Shown here: piece after piece, positions 1 through 10,043 of the stretch | Layout: every line of letters starts with the position of its first letter | Numbering within the stretch: position 1 is the first letter of the stretch | NCBI GenBank assembly: GCA_963422465.1 | Contig: OY730173.1 | Coordinates: 620,001-684,000 of the forward strand | Direction: 5' to 3' | From: Lichina pygmaea | Lineage: Eukaryota; Ascomycota; Lichinomycetes; Lichinales; Lichinaceae | DNA: 64,000 nt | Position numbers and translations under genes: made by a program | Notes under the pieces: model-generated | Told to the model about the DNA's origin: nothing | Databases searched by the model: none | The model's input: the letters and a program-made list of their open reading frames with translations, nothing else

Positions 1-53
1 GTCTGCTGCTTTCTGTGAGTATATAAAGACTGTGTTCCTCCTGGGTTGTAACA
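1..53 (-). repeat. 3' LTR of A1, partial
   Basis: Bases 1-53 match the last 53 bases of the complete A1 LTR at 9712-9764, ending in the same TAACA terminus. The rest of the LTR lies beyond the window. Confidence 0.9.
20..28 (+). promoter_or_regulatory. Antisense TATA box in family A LTR
   Basis: TATATAAAG lies about 25 bases before the LTR end and points away from the LTR toward the plus-strand ORF at 97. The same box is present at 9731-9739 in the other LTR, and an equivalent TATAAATAA is at 43365-43373 in A2. Its position fits a promoter for the opposite-strand gene. This is inference from motif and spacing only. Confidence 0.5.
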
Positions 54-67
54 CTATCCTCCTCTCT
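54..67 (-). other. Polypurine tract of A1
   Basis: Read on the minus strand this is AGAGAGGAGGATAG directly abutting the 3' LTR, the expected plus-strand primer site. It also lies in the leader of the opposite-strand ORF. Confidence 0.75.
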
Positions 68-96
68 ATCTTTCATCATCTTGATGAAATCTGGTC

Positions 97-411
97 ATGC
101 CTCCAAAGTCACATGTGACTGTTAGCCAAACTCAGCTTGCTGCTCAAATCTGCGATCAGGGTTTTGTTTTGTGTACACCCTGCAACTTTTGTGTTCTCCG
201 TGGTTGTCTGTGCTTCCAGATGCTGGGAGAAGACGATAAGTTGAAATGTGCTGTGTGCACTCAGCACAGAAGGTCTTGTGTCTCTGTGTCCTGGGAATCT
301 CTGAACATGTCCCAGGACAACCTCTGTGAGGATGTGGCTGCTGACAAGGCAACACACAACACACTCTTTGAACAACTTGCCACAGTGCAGGCTTGTCTGT
401 CTCAGAAGTGA
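97..411 (+). CDS. Opposite-strand Zn2Cys6-like small protein of family A
   Basis: This 104-residue ORF lies inside A1 but runs against gag-pol, starting 44 bases past the LTR. Six cysteines at residues 29, 32, 39, 51, 54 and 61 give C-x2-C-x6-C-x11-C-x2-C-x6-C, which fits the fungal Zn2Cys6 binuclear cluster consensus. A tryptophan follows at 66, then a helical, charged stretch. The family D ORF at 19098-19670 shares this plan and relative position, so the gene is a shared part of both element families. DNA binding is inferred from spacing alone. From memory, similar short cysteine-plus-coiled-coil proteins are common as 'hypothetical' entries in ascomycete gene sets; I could not check this. 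Confidence 0.65.
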   Translation: MPPKSHVTVSQTQLAAQICDQGFVLCTPCNFCVLRGCLCFQMLGEDDKLKCAVCTQHRRSCVSVSWESLNMSQDNLCEDVAADKATHNTLFEQLATVQACLSQK

Positions 412-544
412 AAGGTGTTGGAGGGTGCTGAGGTCTGTGCGAGGCAGAAGCTTCAGTGCTTGGTGAAAGAGATGGAGTCAGATGGCGAGGATTTGACTTG
501 ATCAGTTATTGACACATCCCTCCTGCAGGCTGAGCTGTTTGGTC

Positions 545-886
545 CTACTTCTGCCAAAACTGTCGCAGAAGAAGCTGGCAGTTCACAAGGTTCTTGAGTG
601 GTTCCCAGGTATTTTCTGAGTCTGGGTATTCTTTCCACTTGACAAGGTATTGCTGACTTTTTCTAGCCAGGATCTGTTCAACTTCAAACTCTTGTTCTTC
701 TTCAGGTTCATAATGGAATGTTTCCTGCAAGGGTGTGCTCTGGTCGGCTGGTTCAATCATTGATATATGAAAGTTTGGATAGACTCTGGCATCCCTTGGT
801 AGTCGTATCTTGATGTTGACTGGTTCTGTTTTCTCTTTGACTGAAAATAGTCTGACCTTGATATTGTCAAGTTTCTTTGTCTTTGG
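545..886 (-). pseudogene. A1 integrase C-terminus and chromodomain
   Basis: The minus strand reads an integrase tail ending in a chromodomain, with the typical V-E-x-I-L start, the Y-L-V-K-W core and the N-T-W-E-P motif (about 545-700). Chromodomains of this group are thought to steer integration to heterochromatin. Composite C1 cuts the integrase at 886; its other part resumes at 3440. Fossil copy. Confidence 0.85.
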
Positions 887-2009
887 CCTGCGAAGACTCA
901 AACCTCCACGCGGTGCAGGCTGGGAACCTCGGGGCAGCGATGGCAGGCAGTCTCCCAAGCTGCTTGTAGTCGCTGCACCGAGAGCTAATTGAGTCACCGG
1001 TCAAGCTGCTGGTGCCCGTGGAGTGACGGGCCACCGGAGGTGTCGTGCAGGCACCCTGGACACCCCTGTGAAGTGACATCAGCAGAACAGAGGACTTCGA
1101 CCAAACTGGTTATGAAAACCACCTGACGGATGTCTACCGTGTACGCTACAGCCTGAAGCCAGCCTTGCAACTGGTGGATGTGAAGTCTAGACACCTGACA
1201 GGGCACCTCTGGAGTAGACGAGAGGAGTTCCTATCACACACCCCCCTTCTGGCAGAGTCTCCAGCAGCTGATGCATCGAGGATCTTGTTCTAGGAGGGGA
1301 GTGATGTCTGTACTGCGGTGTTGTTAATCAAACGGGGACTACGTGTTAAAGAAGGTGAGCAGGTGGCACGAAGAGTTTCCGCCACTCCAGTACCTAAGGG
1401 CTGTGTGATAGTCAAAGTGCTGGCTTGATGGTTTTGCCTAAGGTCTTGCCACAGATTCTCTTCGGGCCACCTACGGACCGGGGCTAGGGCACTGGAGGTT
1501 CTCCAGTGGGCCACCACGTACATCCGGGGTCCCACAGGCGACAGCGGGCAGACGGAGACTTCTCCCTACTTGGTTAGTGGGCTGGAAAGGCAGTCCTGCA
1601 GGTGCTGGCATGGCCTGCAGGGTCTGTAGAGCCTGCGAGGCATGGTCGGCCTCTGTACAAGAGATCTACAGAGATAACACGAAACAGCGAGAGCTGCGGG
1701 GCGTGGTATATAATGGCAGTGACGGCAGTAGGGTCTGGGCCTACTACGAGACTGTCTATATGGCCCGAGAGGACAGAAGCGCATGCCAGTCCGTACAGAG
1801 TGCAGGCTCAGGCTGCAAATGACAGACTCAAGGAGCAAACTGCAGTTGGAGCGTGGGCTCCGGGCTGGCAACCCGGCGCTCCGAAGCAGGACCTAGGGGT
1901 GAGTGTACACGGCGGAGCGCAAAAGACCTCAGGACTGCGGGGAAGCGTGGCAGAGACCCTGCACGGGATGTCGACTCTGCGCTATACCTCGGCATAGCTC
2001 AACTCTGGC
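887..2009 (+). other. W module, copy 1
   Basis: This 1123-base segment starts GGCCTGC (first bases shared with the duplication) and ends CTCTGGC at the LINE junction. It aligns over its full length with the W copies at 13361-14478 and at 18076-18679 plus 30122-30635. It is richer in G+C than the LINE. No long reading frame is shared by all three copies and I do not recognise a family, so its nature is unknown. A chance fusion frame runs from it into the LINE part (1853-3265) and should not be read as a gene. Confidence 0.75.
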
Positions 2010-3439
2010 ATGAGACTGTGCATACTCCCTCTTCTGGTGTATCTACCCTGGGGTTTGCAGATGATACAAATCTGCTTGCTTTTGGTCACTCCTTGAAAAG
2101 TAACCTTCTGAAGTTAAAGAACACACACCTCAAATGTCTATCATGGGCTGCAAGACATGGAATAGTCTTCTCTCCTGAGAAATATGAAATACTTCATTTT
2201 TCCAGAAGAAGATCAGACAATCTTCAGCTCAAGCTCAGACTGGGGAATGTGATTCTCAAACCAAAAGAAGAAGTGCGAGTACTTGGAGTGTACCTAGATG
2301 CAAAGCTCCACTGGCACAAACACCAGAGGATTATTCTTCAAAAAGCACAGAAAGCACTCTCTTCTCTTTCTAGAACTTCCTATTCTACTTGGGGCTTTCC
2401 AGTTCACACATCATGTCTGGTGTACACTGCTATACTGAGATCTCTACTGAGCTATGCAGTGGGGATCTGGTTTAACCCTCTAAGAAAATCCTCCAATATC
2501 TCTTCTCTTGTTTCATTTCAAAACAGATGCCTAAGACTTATTGGGGGTGCCTTCAAAGCCACTCCTTCTTTTCTATTAGAGAGTGAGCTTTTTCTTCTAC
2601 CTCTAGACCTATACTTTAAATTTCGCACTGCCTGTTTTCTTTCTTCTATTCAAAACTCCCCTCTCAAATACTTTCTTGACAGTATCTTTTCCACTATTTC
2701 CAGCTATACCTCTCTCTTGAAGAAACCTTTAAAGGAATCCTCAACTATCTCTCCTAAGTGGAAATTCACTTGGTTAAGTCAAATAACTACTAACCAGGCT
2801 AGTTCAAAGAAAGAACTACAAAAGCTCTTTACTAAAGAGTGGGAAGACCAATGGGAAGAGAAGAAAAGAAGAAGCTATCCAGGCTGGCAGACTTTCTGTC
2901 AAAAGCCACACAAAAACAATCTGAAGCTCTACAAAGAGTTACAGAAAGCTGAGGCAAGTCTGCTACTGCAAATCAGGACTGGAAGAATTGGTCTGGCAAG
3001 TTTTCTTTTCAGAGCTGGAGTTCCTGACTTCCCTACCCCACTATGTGTGTGTGGCCAAGCAGAAGAAACTGCAAAACATATCACCTCTTCATGCTCTCTT
3101 TATTCAAGACAAAGACAACAAGTCTCTTTTAATCCCCAAGACTTCACCACTATTATTTCAAACTCAGAGCTACTACAGAAGTTCTTGTACTGGTTTATGT
3201 CTTTGAAAAGACTAAACCAGTTTAATCTAGCTTTCAAACTCCACTATTCCCAATCCAATACCTAGATTCTCTTCTCTTACCAGAAACTTCAAGATTCCTT
3301 TTGTTACATTCCCTAGTCACACTCTGCCTTCAGTTTTTATCCTTTCAAAGGTTTTCTGAAGGAGTTCACTATTAGCTAGAAGATCTGCATGGCTGTAAAG
3401 CTACTACCAGTGTAAGAATCAAATAAAAATAAAATAAAA
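2010..3439 (+). pseudogene. L1 LINE ORF2 3' part and 3' UTR in C1
   Basis: The coding part (2010-3265) begins inside reverse transcriptase just upstream of the F-A-D-D-T-N catalytic motif. It runs through the W-A-A-R-H-G block, the thumb, and a C-terminal C-x-C-G...E-T-x-x-H...C zinc motif near 3040-3090. The frame is open to the natural ORF2 stop at 3263-3265, and a 3' UTR with an AAAAT-type tail follows. The endonuclease and most of the RT are absent, as expected of 5' truncation, so it could not move itself. It groups with L1d by shared residues. Confidence 0.85.
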
Positions 3440-5441
3440 TTCTTTGTCTTTGGTTTTTTTGTTTTCCAATTTCTTGTGACAAGGTAGACTTTATCCCCCT
3501 TCTTTAGCTGAGGTGCTATTTTTGATTTCTTGTCCATTTGACATTGCATTCTTTCTGAGGTCTCTTGAAGGTAGTGCCTTATCATTGTGTGTGTTTGTCG
3601 TAGGAGCTTGTTATGTTGGAGTGCTTTCTCTATGTTTGGTGAAGCTCTGCTTGGCATTCTGATGTTCACATGTTATCCAAAATTGGCAAAAAATAGTGAT
3701 TCCTTTGTTGAGTCTGATCTGTGCTGGTTGATTGCCAGCTGTGCCACCAGTAATAACTGTACCTAATTGCTGTGGGTCTGGTTGATGTAATACTGTAAGT
3801 AAGTCTCCAGGACTTGGTTTGCTCACTCTGTCTGGCTGTCAGTTCGTGGGTGATAGTCTGTAGACATTTTGGGTTTTGTTCCCATGGCTGCACTGATTGT
3901 CTTCCAGTAGTTGGATATGAAGAGTTTGTCTCTGTCTGTAATGATTGTGATTAGAACTCTGTGGTCTCTGACCAATCTGTCCAGTAAGAGGTGTCCCAAC
4001 TGTTCTGCTGTGTGGGTCTCCTTGAATAGTACTGCTATTAGATATTTTGTGAATCTGTCCACTATCACCATAATCAAGTTGTAGGTGATTCCTGTGACTG
4101 GGTCTTTGGACTTGGGTAGCTTCATGATGAAGTCTATTAACATGTCTTCCCACAGGCCTCTCGGTATCGTGTTCAGGTGTCCTTCTCTATATGGCTTGTG
4201 TTTTCTGTGTTTGTTTTTCTGGCACAGTAGACATTTGCTGATGTAGCTTGTGACATGTTGTCAGAGGTTGATGACATTGTTCCCTGCCTGTTGGATAAGG
4301 TCTGTGGTCTTGGAGATTCCTGGGTGACCATGTGCTGGGTTGTTGTGGTAGTTTCTTATTAATTCTTCAGTGTCTTCTGCCATAAGCTTGTTGATCTGTG
4401 GTCAAGGTACCAGGTTTCCTTGCTGGTCCTGCTGTAAGATTGTTCCTTGGTGTTCATCATCTTCCATGTGGTTTTTTTGTCAGCTTAGTGTGTCTGCTCT
4501 CCTGTTGTCTTGTCCAGGGGTGTATAAGATCTTGAACTTGTGTTACCCTAGGAGTTCAGCCTATCTGACTTGCTGTCTGTTCAGCTTCTTGGTTGTTATG
4601 AACATTGTCAGATTCTTGTGGTCTGTGAGAACAGTGAGTTCAGAACTACTTTCTGTGTACACTCTCCAGTGTTTGAGTGTGTTGACAACTGCCAGTAGCT
4701 CTTTGTTGTGGATATCATAGTTCTGTTCTGCTTGTGTCATTTTTTGTGAGTAGTAGGCAACTGGGTGCCACTTGTCATCTGCCTGTTGGTATAAACATGC
4801 TCCCACTGCCTGATCTGAAGTGTCTGTCTTGATTTGTGTTGGTTGGCCTGTCTTGAAGTTGAGGAGAACTGGTTTCTTGGCGCAAGTGTCCTTGAGCTGT
4901 TGGAATACTTTTTGTTCTCTCTCTGTCCACCAGTACTCCACATCCTTCTTTGTGAGTTCTGTCAGTGGTGTTGCTGTCTGTGAGTAGTTCTTGATGAACT
5001 GTCAGTTGAAGTTGGCAAATCCTAGGAAGGCTTGTACTTCCTTAACTGATGTCAGTGTTGGCTATTGCTGAATCACTTTGACTTTCTCAGGGTTGATCTT
5101 GATCTCTTCAATTCCTATGATGTATCTGAGGAATTCAACTTCTGGTTTGTTGAACTCACATTTCTTCAGGTTGAGCTTGAGCCCTGCTTTTTGTAGGTAT
5201 CATAGAACATCCTTCACATGTTTGGTATATTCTTGTTGTGTATTCGAGTAGACAAGAATGTTGTCCAAGTAGGTGATAGCTGTTTGGTCCAGGTGTGCTC
5301 TGATGATGTTGTTGATCAATGCTTGACATGTGGCTGGTGTGTTTGTGAGTCTGAATAGTATAACCAGATACTTGTAGTGTCTGTATCAGGTTCTGAAGAC
5401 TGTCTTCCATTCTTCTTTTTTTATGTGTATCAGGTTGTATG
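3440..5441 (-). pseudogene. A1 integrase, RNase H and 3' part of RT
   Basis: Minus-strand similarity covers the integrase core (about 3440-4350, with the D-R-F-T-K-Y block near 4040), RNase H (about 4560-4945, with the T-D-x-S-D-Q-A-V-G block) and the 3' part of reverse transcriptase up to the L1g insertion. The A2 copy at 43998-46150 matches along its length. Fossil, broken several times. Confidence 0.85.
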
Positions 5442-6747
5442 CACATCTTAAATGTCTATCTTGGGCTGCAAGACATGGAATGGTCTTCTCTCCTGAGAAA
5501 TATGAAATACTTCATTTTTCCAGAAGAAGATCAGACAATCTGCAGCTCAAGCTTAGACTTGGGAATGTGATTCTAAAACCAAAAGAAGAAGTGCGAGTAT
5601 TGGGAGTGTACCTGGATGCCAAACTCCACTGGCACAAACACCAGAGAATTATTCTTCAAAAAGCACAAAAAGCACTATCTTCTCTTTCTAGAACCTCTTA
5701 CTCCACCTGGGGCTTTCCAGTTCTCACAGCACGCCTTGTGTACACTGCAATACTCAGATCTGTACTGAGCTATGCAGTGGGAATTTGGTTCAACCCACTC
5801 AGAAAATCCTCTAATATTTCCTCTCTTATCATATTCCAAAACAAATGTCTGAGACTTATTGGGGGTGCTTTCAAAGCCACTCCTTCTTTTCTATTAGAGA
5901 GTGAGCTTTTTCTTTTACCTCTAGATCTCTATTTTAAATTTCGCACAGCTTGTTTTCTATCTTCTATCCAAACCTCCTCTCTGAAAGACTTTCTTGACAG
6001 TACCTTTTCTACTATTTCTTCCTATACTTCTTCACTGAGGAAACCTTTAAAGAAATGCTCAACTATCTCTCCTAATTGGAAGTTCACTTGGTTAAGTCAA
6101 ATAACTACTAACCAGGCTAGTTCAAAGAAAGAACTACAAATACTCTTTACTAAAGAGTGGGAAAACCAATGGGAGGAGAAGAAAAGAAAAGGCTATGCTG
6201 GATGGCAGGTGTTTTGCCAAAAACCTCACTACAACAACCTAAAGCTCTACAAAGAGCTACAGAAAGCTGAGGCAAGTCTACTACTGCAAACCAGAACTGG
6301 GAGAATTGGTCTAGCAAGTTTTCTTTTCAGAGCTGGAGTCCCTGACTTTCCTACCCCCCTATGCATGTGTGGTCAAGCAGAAGAGACAGTAAAGCATATC
6401 ACCTCTTCATGCTCTCTCTACTCAAGTCAAAGACAACATGCTCTCTTTAACCCCCAAGATTTCACTACTATTATTTCAAACCCAGAGCTTCTACAGAAGT
6501 TTCTGTACTGGTTTATGTCTTTGAAAGGACTAAACCAATTTAATCTGGCTTTCAAACTTCACTATTCACACTCCAACATCTAGAAGCTTTTCCTACCAGA
6601 CACTACAAGATTTCCTTTTGCTACACTTTCTAGTCACCTCCCTGTCTTCAGTTTTTATTCCTTTAAAGGTTTTCTGAAGAAGTTCACTATTAGCTGGAAG
6701 ATCTGCATGGCTGTAAAGCTACAAACAGTGTAAGAATCAAATCAAAA
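5442..6747 (+). mobile_element. 5'-truncated LINE L1g
   Basis: This LINE fragment is flanked by a 13-bp duplication, ATCAGGTTGTATG, at 5429-5441 and 6748-6760, inside A1 reverse transcriptase. It holds the last 380 or so codons of ORF2 (open through to 6583), starting just past the catalytic FADD motif, with the C-terminal C-x-C-G...H...C motif, then the 3' UTR. It is near identical to L1e at 50304-51702 and to the LINE part of C2, a subfamily with the tail ATCAAATCAAAA. The intact frame suggests a recent insertion. Confidence 0.9.
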
Positions 6748-7721
6748 ATCAGGTTGTATGCTCCTTTCAAGTCCAGCTTAGTAAAGATTGTAGCTTGGCT
6801 GATCCTGTCTCACAATTTGTTCGCATTTGGCAACAGATATCAGTTCTTGATGGTAATGTTGTTGAGTTTCCTGTAGTCCACACAAAGTTGAAGACTTCCG
6901 TCTTTCTTTAGTGCAAATAGTATCAGGTATCCTGCTGGCGATTGAGATTCTTGAATAAAACCTTTTTTCAGGTTTTCCTCCAGGTACTTGCAAAGTACTT
7001 GGAGCTCTTTCTCTGATAACTGGTAAATTGGTCCAAATCCTGGCTCTGTCCCTGGTTGCAACTTGATCTCATGATCCCAAGGTTGGTGCTTAGGTAACAC
7101 TGCTGTCATTGTCTCTTCCTGAAAGAGGTTATCATACCCAGGTCAGTACTCTTCAGGGATCTCTAGAAGGTTAACAACTTCCTCTCTCTTCATCTCTGAC
7201 TGTTTGGGCACCTGGTTCTGGGGTGTACCTGTCAAGGCAGACCTCTTCTCTTGAGAGTTGTCCTTTCTGTCAGTGAGGTTCCACTGAGGACTCCTTCCCT
7301 CATCTGTCCACACTTTCTGCGGCTGGTAACAGGTCTGAGCTGCGTTGTTAGTGCAGTTCCTAAACGTGAGTACTCCTGTCCTCCAGTTAACAACTGGGTT
7401 GTGCTTCTTTAGCCAAGGCATCCCCAAATAGATATCCTGAGTGGCCAACTTGACAATATCAAGGTGGATCCTTTCAGCATAGTGTCTGGTAACTATTTCC
7501 ATTGGCTGCGTCTTATGGCAGACTAGCTCTGTCTGTCCATTTGCCATCGTGAGCTGATAGGGCTGCTGCTTGCGTCTTCTTCCAGTGCTGAGGGTGTCAT
7601 AAAGTTGTCTTGAAATGTAGTTTCCACTGGCTCCAGAGTCAACAAGTGCGTATGTCTGTACTGGCGTGTTGGCGTGTAGTGACACAGGTAATTGCAGGTG
7701 CTTTGCGTTGCTAGGGGTCAT
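6748..7721 (-). pseudogene. A1 RT 5' part and protease
   Basis: The minus strand shows the start of reverse transcriptase (about 6748-7110, with the G-x-I-Y-Q-L and F-I-Q-E-S-x-S-P-A-G-Y blocks) and an aspartic protease (7721-7143). The protease has the active-site D-S-G-A-S-G-N-Y near 7620-7650 and the I-Y-L-G-M-P-W-L block. Fossil part of A1. Confidence 0.85.
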
Positions 7722-7839
7722 GTTGTTGAGCTCCTGATGTCACCCCTTGACAAGAGAGTTCAGTCTTTTCCTGATTGAAGTGTTTTTCCACTGACTGGGC
7801 AATAGATCCAGCCATTCCCATCAGTCCTGAGGAATCCGT

Positions 7840-9259
7840 TCATGAATTTGTCTTGCTGATGCTTGTCACATCCGGGTTTGAGGCAGTACTGCTAATTGTT
7901 GATGTAGCAGTTGTGGTTGTTGCCTTGCTGTAGGAACATGAGGTGTTTGTGCCAATCATGTGTGTGCCTGGGGAATGTGGTGTGTTGGTGTTTGTCCCAA
8001 AGATAGGTCTCACACGCATCCTTCTTGCAATTGACCCAATGCTTGTGGCAGTTGGTGTGGTAGGGTGAATGTCCTCCATACCTTTGTAGTTGTTTGTGGT
8101 AGGTGCAGTAGTGCTTTGTGCAAAACCTCCACTGTAGTTCACCATGCTGTAGATTTTGTGGGTCTATGCTGTAAGTATAGCTTCCTTGTGGTATTTCTTC
8201 TTTGATAGACGTGGGTTTGTCTTGGTCCCCATCAGAGGTGGTTAAGGACTCCTGTCCCTTGTCCTGACCTGTCTGTTCTGGTAGGTCCTTGCCTTCTGAT
8301 GTTGCCAGTTGGTGGGCTACTTCCAATATCTGATTGTAGTTATCCTATTGTTTGAGGGATAGCTGAGTCTCTTCTGGTGGGTCCTCTGGCTTGATGACAT
8401 TCCAGTCTCTGTCAAGTGTATTTAGTTGCTGTCAGTGCAACTTGTTCTTTGAACAATAGTCTCTTGCCATGTAGCCTAGCTTGCCACAGGCATAGTACTT
8501 CAGTGCTTTCCTCTTCTTGTTGTTCCTTCCTTTTGTGAACCTTCCCTTGTAGTGGACTGCATCCAGTTCCATGGGTGCATAGCCATATAGGTCATGTGGC
8601 AGTGCCTTGTTAGGCAGCTTGTAGTGGTTGCTCACATGCCATGCGGGGTGGCTGTATCCTCTGTTGTGGTGTTTCTCCATCACTCGCTTGAATAATTTGT
8701 TGTTGATATTGATTGCTTGTGCGATGAGTTTGTCCAGTGTGTTGATCGCTTGTCTGTCAAAGGTGATTTCATCCTTCACATTTTCCTTGAGTCCACATCA
8801 GTACATGACCATCAGAGTGTTGTTATCCCAGTCAGTCAGTACTGAGTATTGTTTGAACTGCGTGGTGTACTCTGCAGCTGAGCGTTGTTGTTTGATGTAC
8901 TGGATCATGTGTATAGCCACTTTGTCTTTGTTAGATAGTCCAAGGATTCTTTTGATCTTGTCCTTGAATCATGTCCATTTTGTCATCCATTCTGACATGC
9001 CATCGTGGTCTCTGTTTCCTGAGAGATGTTTGTTGATGTAGGGCTTGATCCATCAATAAGCATTGCCTCTTATGTAAGTGGTTGCGAAGAGGGGCCACTT
9101 CTTCTTAGGCAGCTTTGTCTCTGGTTGGAATTGAAAGTAGACTTGAAGTTGCATAAGCCAGTCGTTGACCTTGTTTCTTTTGCTGTAGAACAGGTCTGGC
9201 TTGGTGACACTAATCTTTCCATCTGGGAAGTTGGGGTTGGTTGCTCCTGAGGTACTCAT
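7840..9259 (-). pseudogene. A1 gag
   Basis: Gag begins at 9259, only 18 bases inside the 5' LTR, with the M-S-T-S-G-A-T-N start shared with A2. It contains a capsid-like region, a single CCHC-type zinc region near 8440-8510, and a C-terminal cysteine/histidine-rich region (about 7840-8160) with repeats of W-x2-C-x4-C-x2-H. Fossil, broken several times. Confidence 0.8.
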
Positions 9260-9267
9260 CCTTGAGG

Positions 9268-9277
9268 GTCTTCAAAG
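9268..9277 (-). other. Primer-binding site, apparent self-priming type
   Basis: The bases next to the 5' LTR (CTTTGAAGAC on the minus strand) do not start with the TGG expected for tRNA priming. Eight of them are complementary to GTCTTCAA at 9477-9484, which lies about 32 bases past the sense TATA box (9513-9521), near the expected RNA start. This is the Tf1/sushi self-priming layout, inferred. Confidence 0.5.
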
Positions 9278-9764
9278 TGTTGCGGTCTGTACTGTACTAT
9301 CCTATCTGAGTATAGGATTAGGGCGAGAGGTGGAAGGCAGGTTGGTTCTTGCAGGAGAGGAGTGTCAAGGAGTATGAAAGAGTTTGGTGGAATGTGGTGG
9401 TGATGACACCTGATCAATAGCTTTGTACAAAAGAATTGTATTGAAGTAGATCTAGTTGTCTGGATCACAACATGAGTTGAAGACAATCCTTCCATAAGGG
9501 AACTATCACCAGACTATATAGTGCTCAGTTTGTGAGCACAGTGAGCTCTGCTCACTTTGCTCACTTGTTCATGCATGCTGCAGCAAGCTGGGTGAGCTCT
9601 GCTCACTCTGCTCACGCATATGCATGCTGTGGCAAGCACCCCCTGGTTTGTCTCGCCGGTCACGTGACTGGTTCCCGTGTCACGCTGTCTGGTACTTCTG
9701 TCCAGTATCCTGTCTGCTGCTTTCTGTGAGTATATAAAGACTGTGTTCCTCCTGGGTTGTAACA
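9278..9764 (-). repeat. 5' LTR of A1 (487 bp)
   Basis: It begins TGTTGCGG and ends GTAACA, and is read on the minus strand. It holds a sense TATA (9513-9521), an antisense TATA (9731-9739) and two tandem units of about 51 bp (9541-9591 and 9592-9640). Each unit begins GTGAGCTCTGCTCAC and contains CATGCAT or TATGCAT. CAGAG at 9765-9769 is the expected duplicated target. Confidence 0.85.
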
Positions 9765-10043
9765 CAGAGCTTCTACAGAAGTTTCTATACTGGTTTATGT
9801 TTTTGAAAAGACTGAACCAGTTTAATCTGGCTTTCAAACTCCACTATTCACACTCTAATATCTAGAAGTTTTCTTTCTACCAGTCACTACAAGATTTCCT
9901 TTTGCTACATCCTCTAGTCACCCCCAGTCTTCAGTTTTTATTCCTCTAAAGGTTTTCTGAAGAAAATCACTCTTAGCTAGAAGATCTGCATGGCTGAAAA
10001 GCTACTATCAGTGTAAGAATCAAATAAAAAATACAATAAAAAA
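9765..10043 (+). mobile_element. LINE L1f 3' end (target of A1)
   Basis: These are the last codons of ORF2, the 3' UTR and the AAAAT tail of L1, nearly the same as L1a 41091-41366. It starts exactly where the A1 LTR ends, so A1 interrupts it and its 5' part lies left of the window. Its tail abuts D3 sequence, so L1f had inserted into D3. Confidence 0.85.

Larger units (their letters stand above)
887..3439 (+). mobile_element. Composite retroposon C1 (W module + L1 3' fragment)
   Basis: The insertion is flanked by a 14-bp target-site duplication, TTCTTTGTCTTTGG, at 873-886 and 3440-3453, inside A1 integrase. Its first 1123 bases are module W and the rest is a 5'-truncated LINE ending in the LINE tail GTAAGAATCAAATAAAA. 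Because the duplication brackets both parts, the chimera moved as one unit by target-primed reverse transcription. Two more chimeras, C2 and C3, have the same W ends but different LINE start points. The plan matches MINE of Magnaporthe (WEIRD fused to MGL LINE), which I recall from the literature. Confidence 0.85.
1..9764 (-). mobile_element. Ty3/gypsy chromovirus A1, family A (enters from left edge)
   Basis: This is an LTR retrotransposon read right to left: 5' LTR 9278-9764, gag about 9259-7840, protease 7721-7143, reverse transcriptase (split), RNase H, integrase (split), chromodomain near 545-700, an opposite-strand cysteine-rich ORF, and the last 53 bases of the 3' LTR at the window edge. 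The domain order PR-RT-RH-IN and the terminal chromodomain place it in the chromoviruses. It is interrupted by composite C1 and by LINE L1g. The element ends exactly at 9764 and is followed by LINE sequence (L1f), so it inserted into a LINE whose other half lies left of the window. It is clearly broken (more than ten breaks) and decayed by transitions, hence an old copy. Confidence 0.9.

Noticed and set aside
1853-3265. A 470-codon frame running from module W into the LINE
   Set aside because: The first part is W sequence read in a frame not shared with C2 or C3; the LINE frame simply happens to be open upstream. It is a junction by-product of the chimera.
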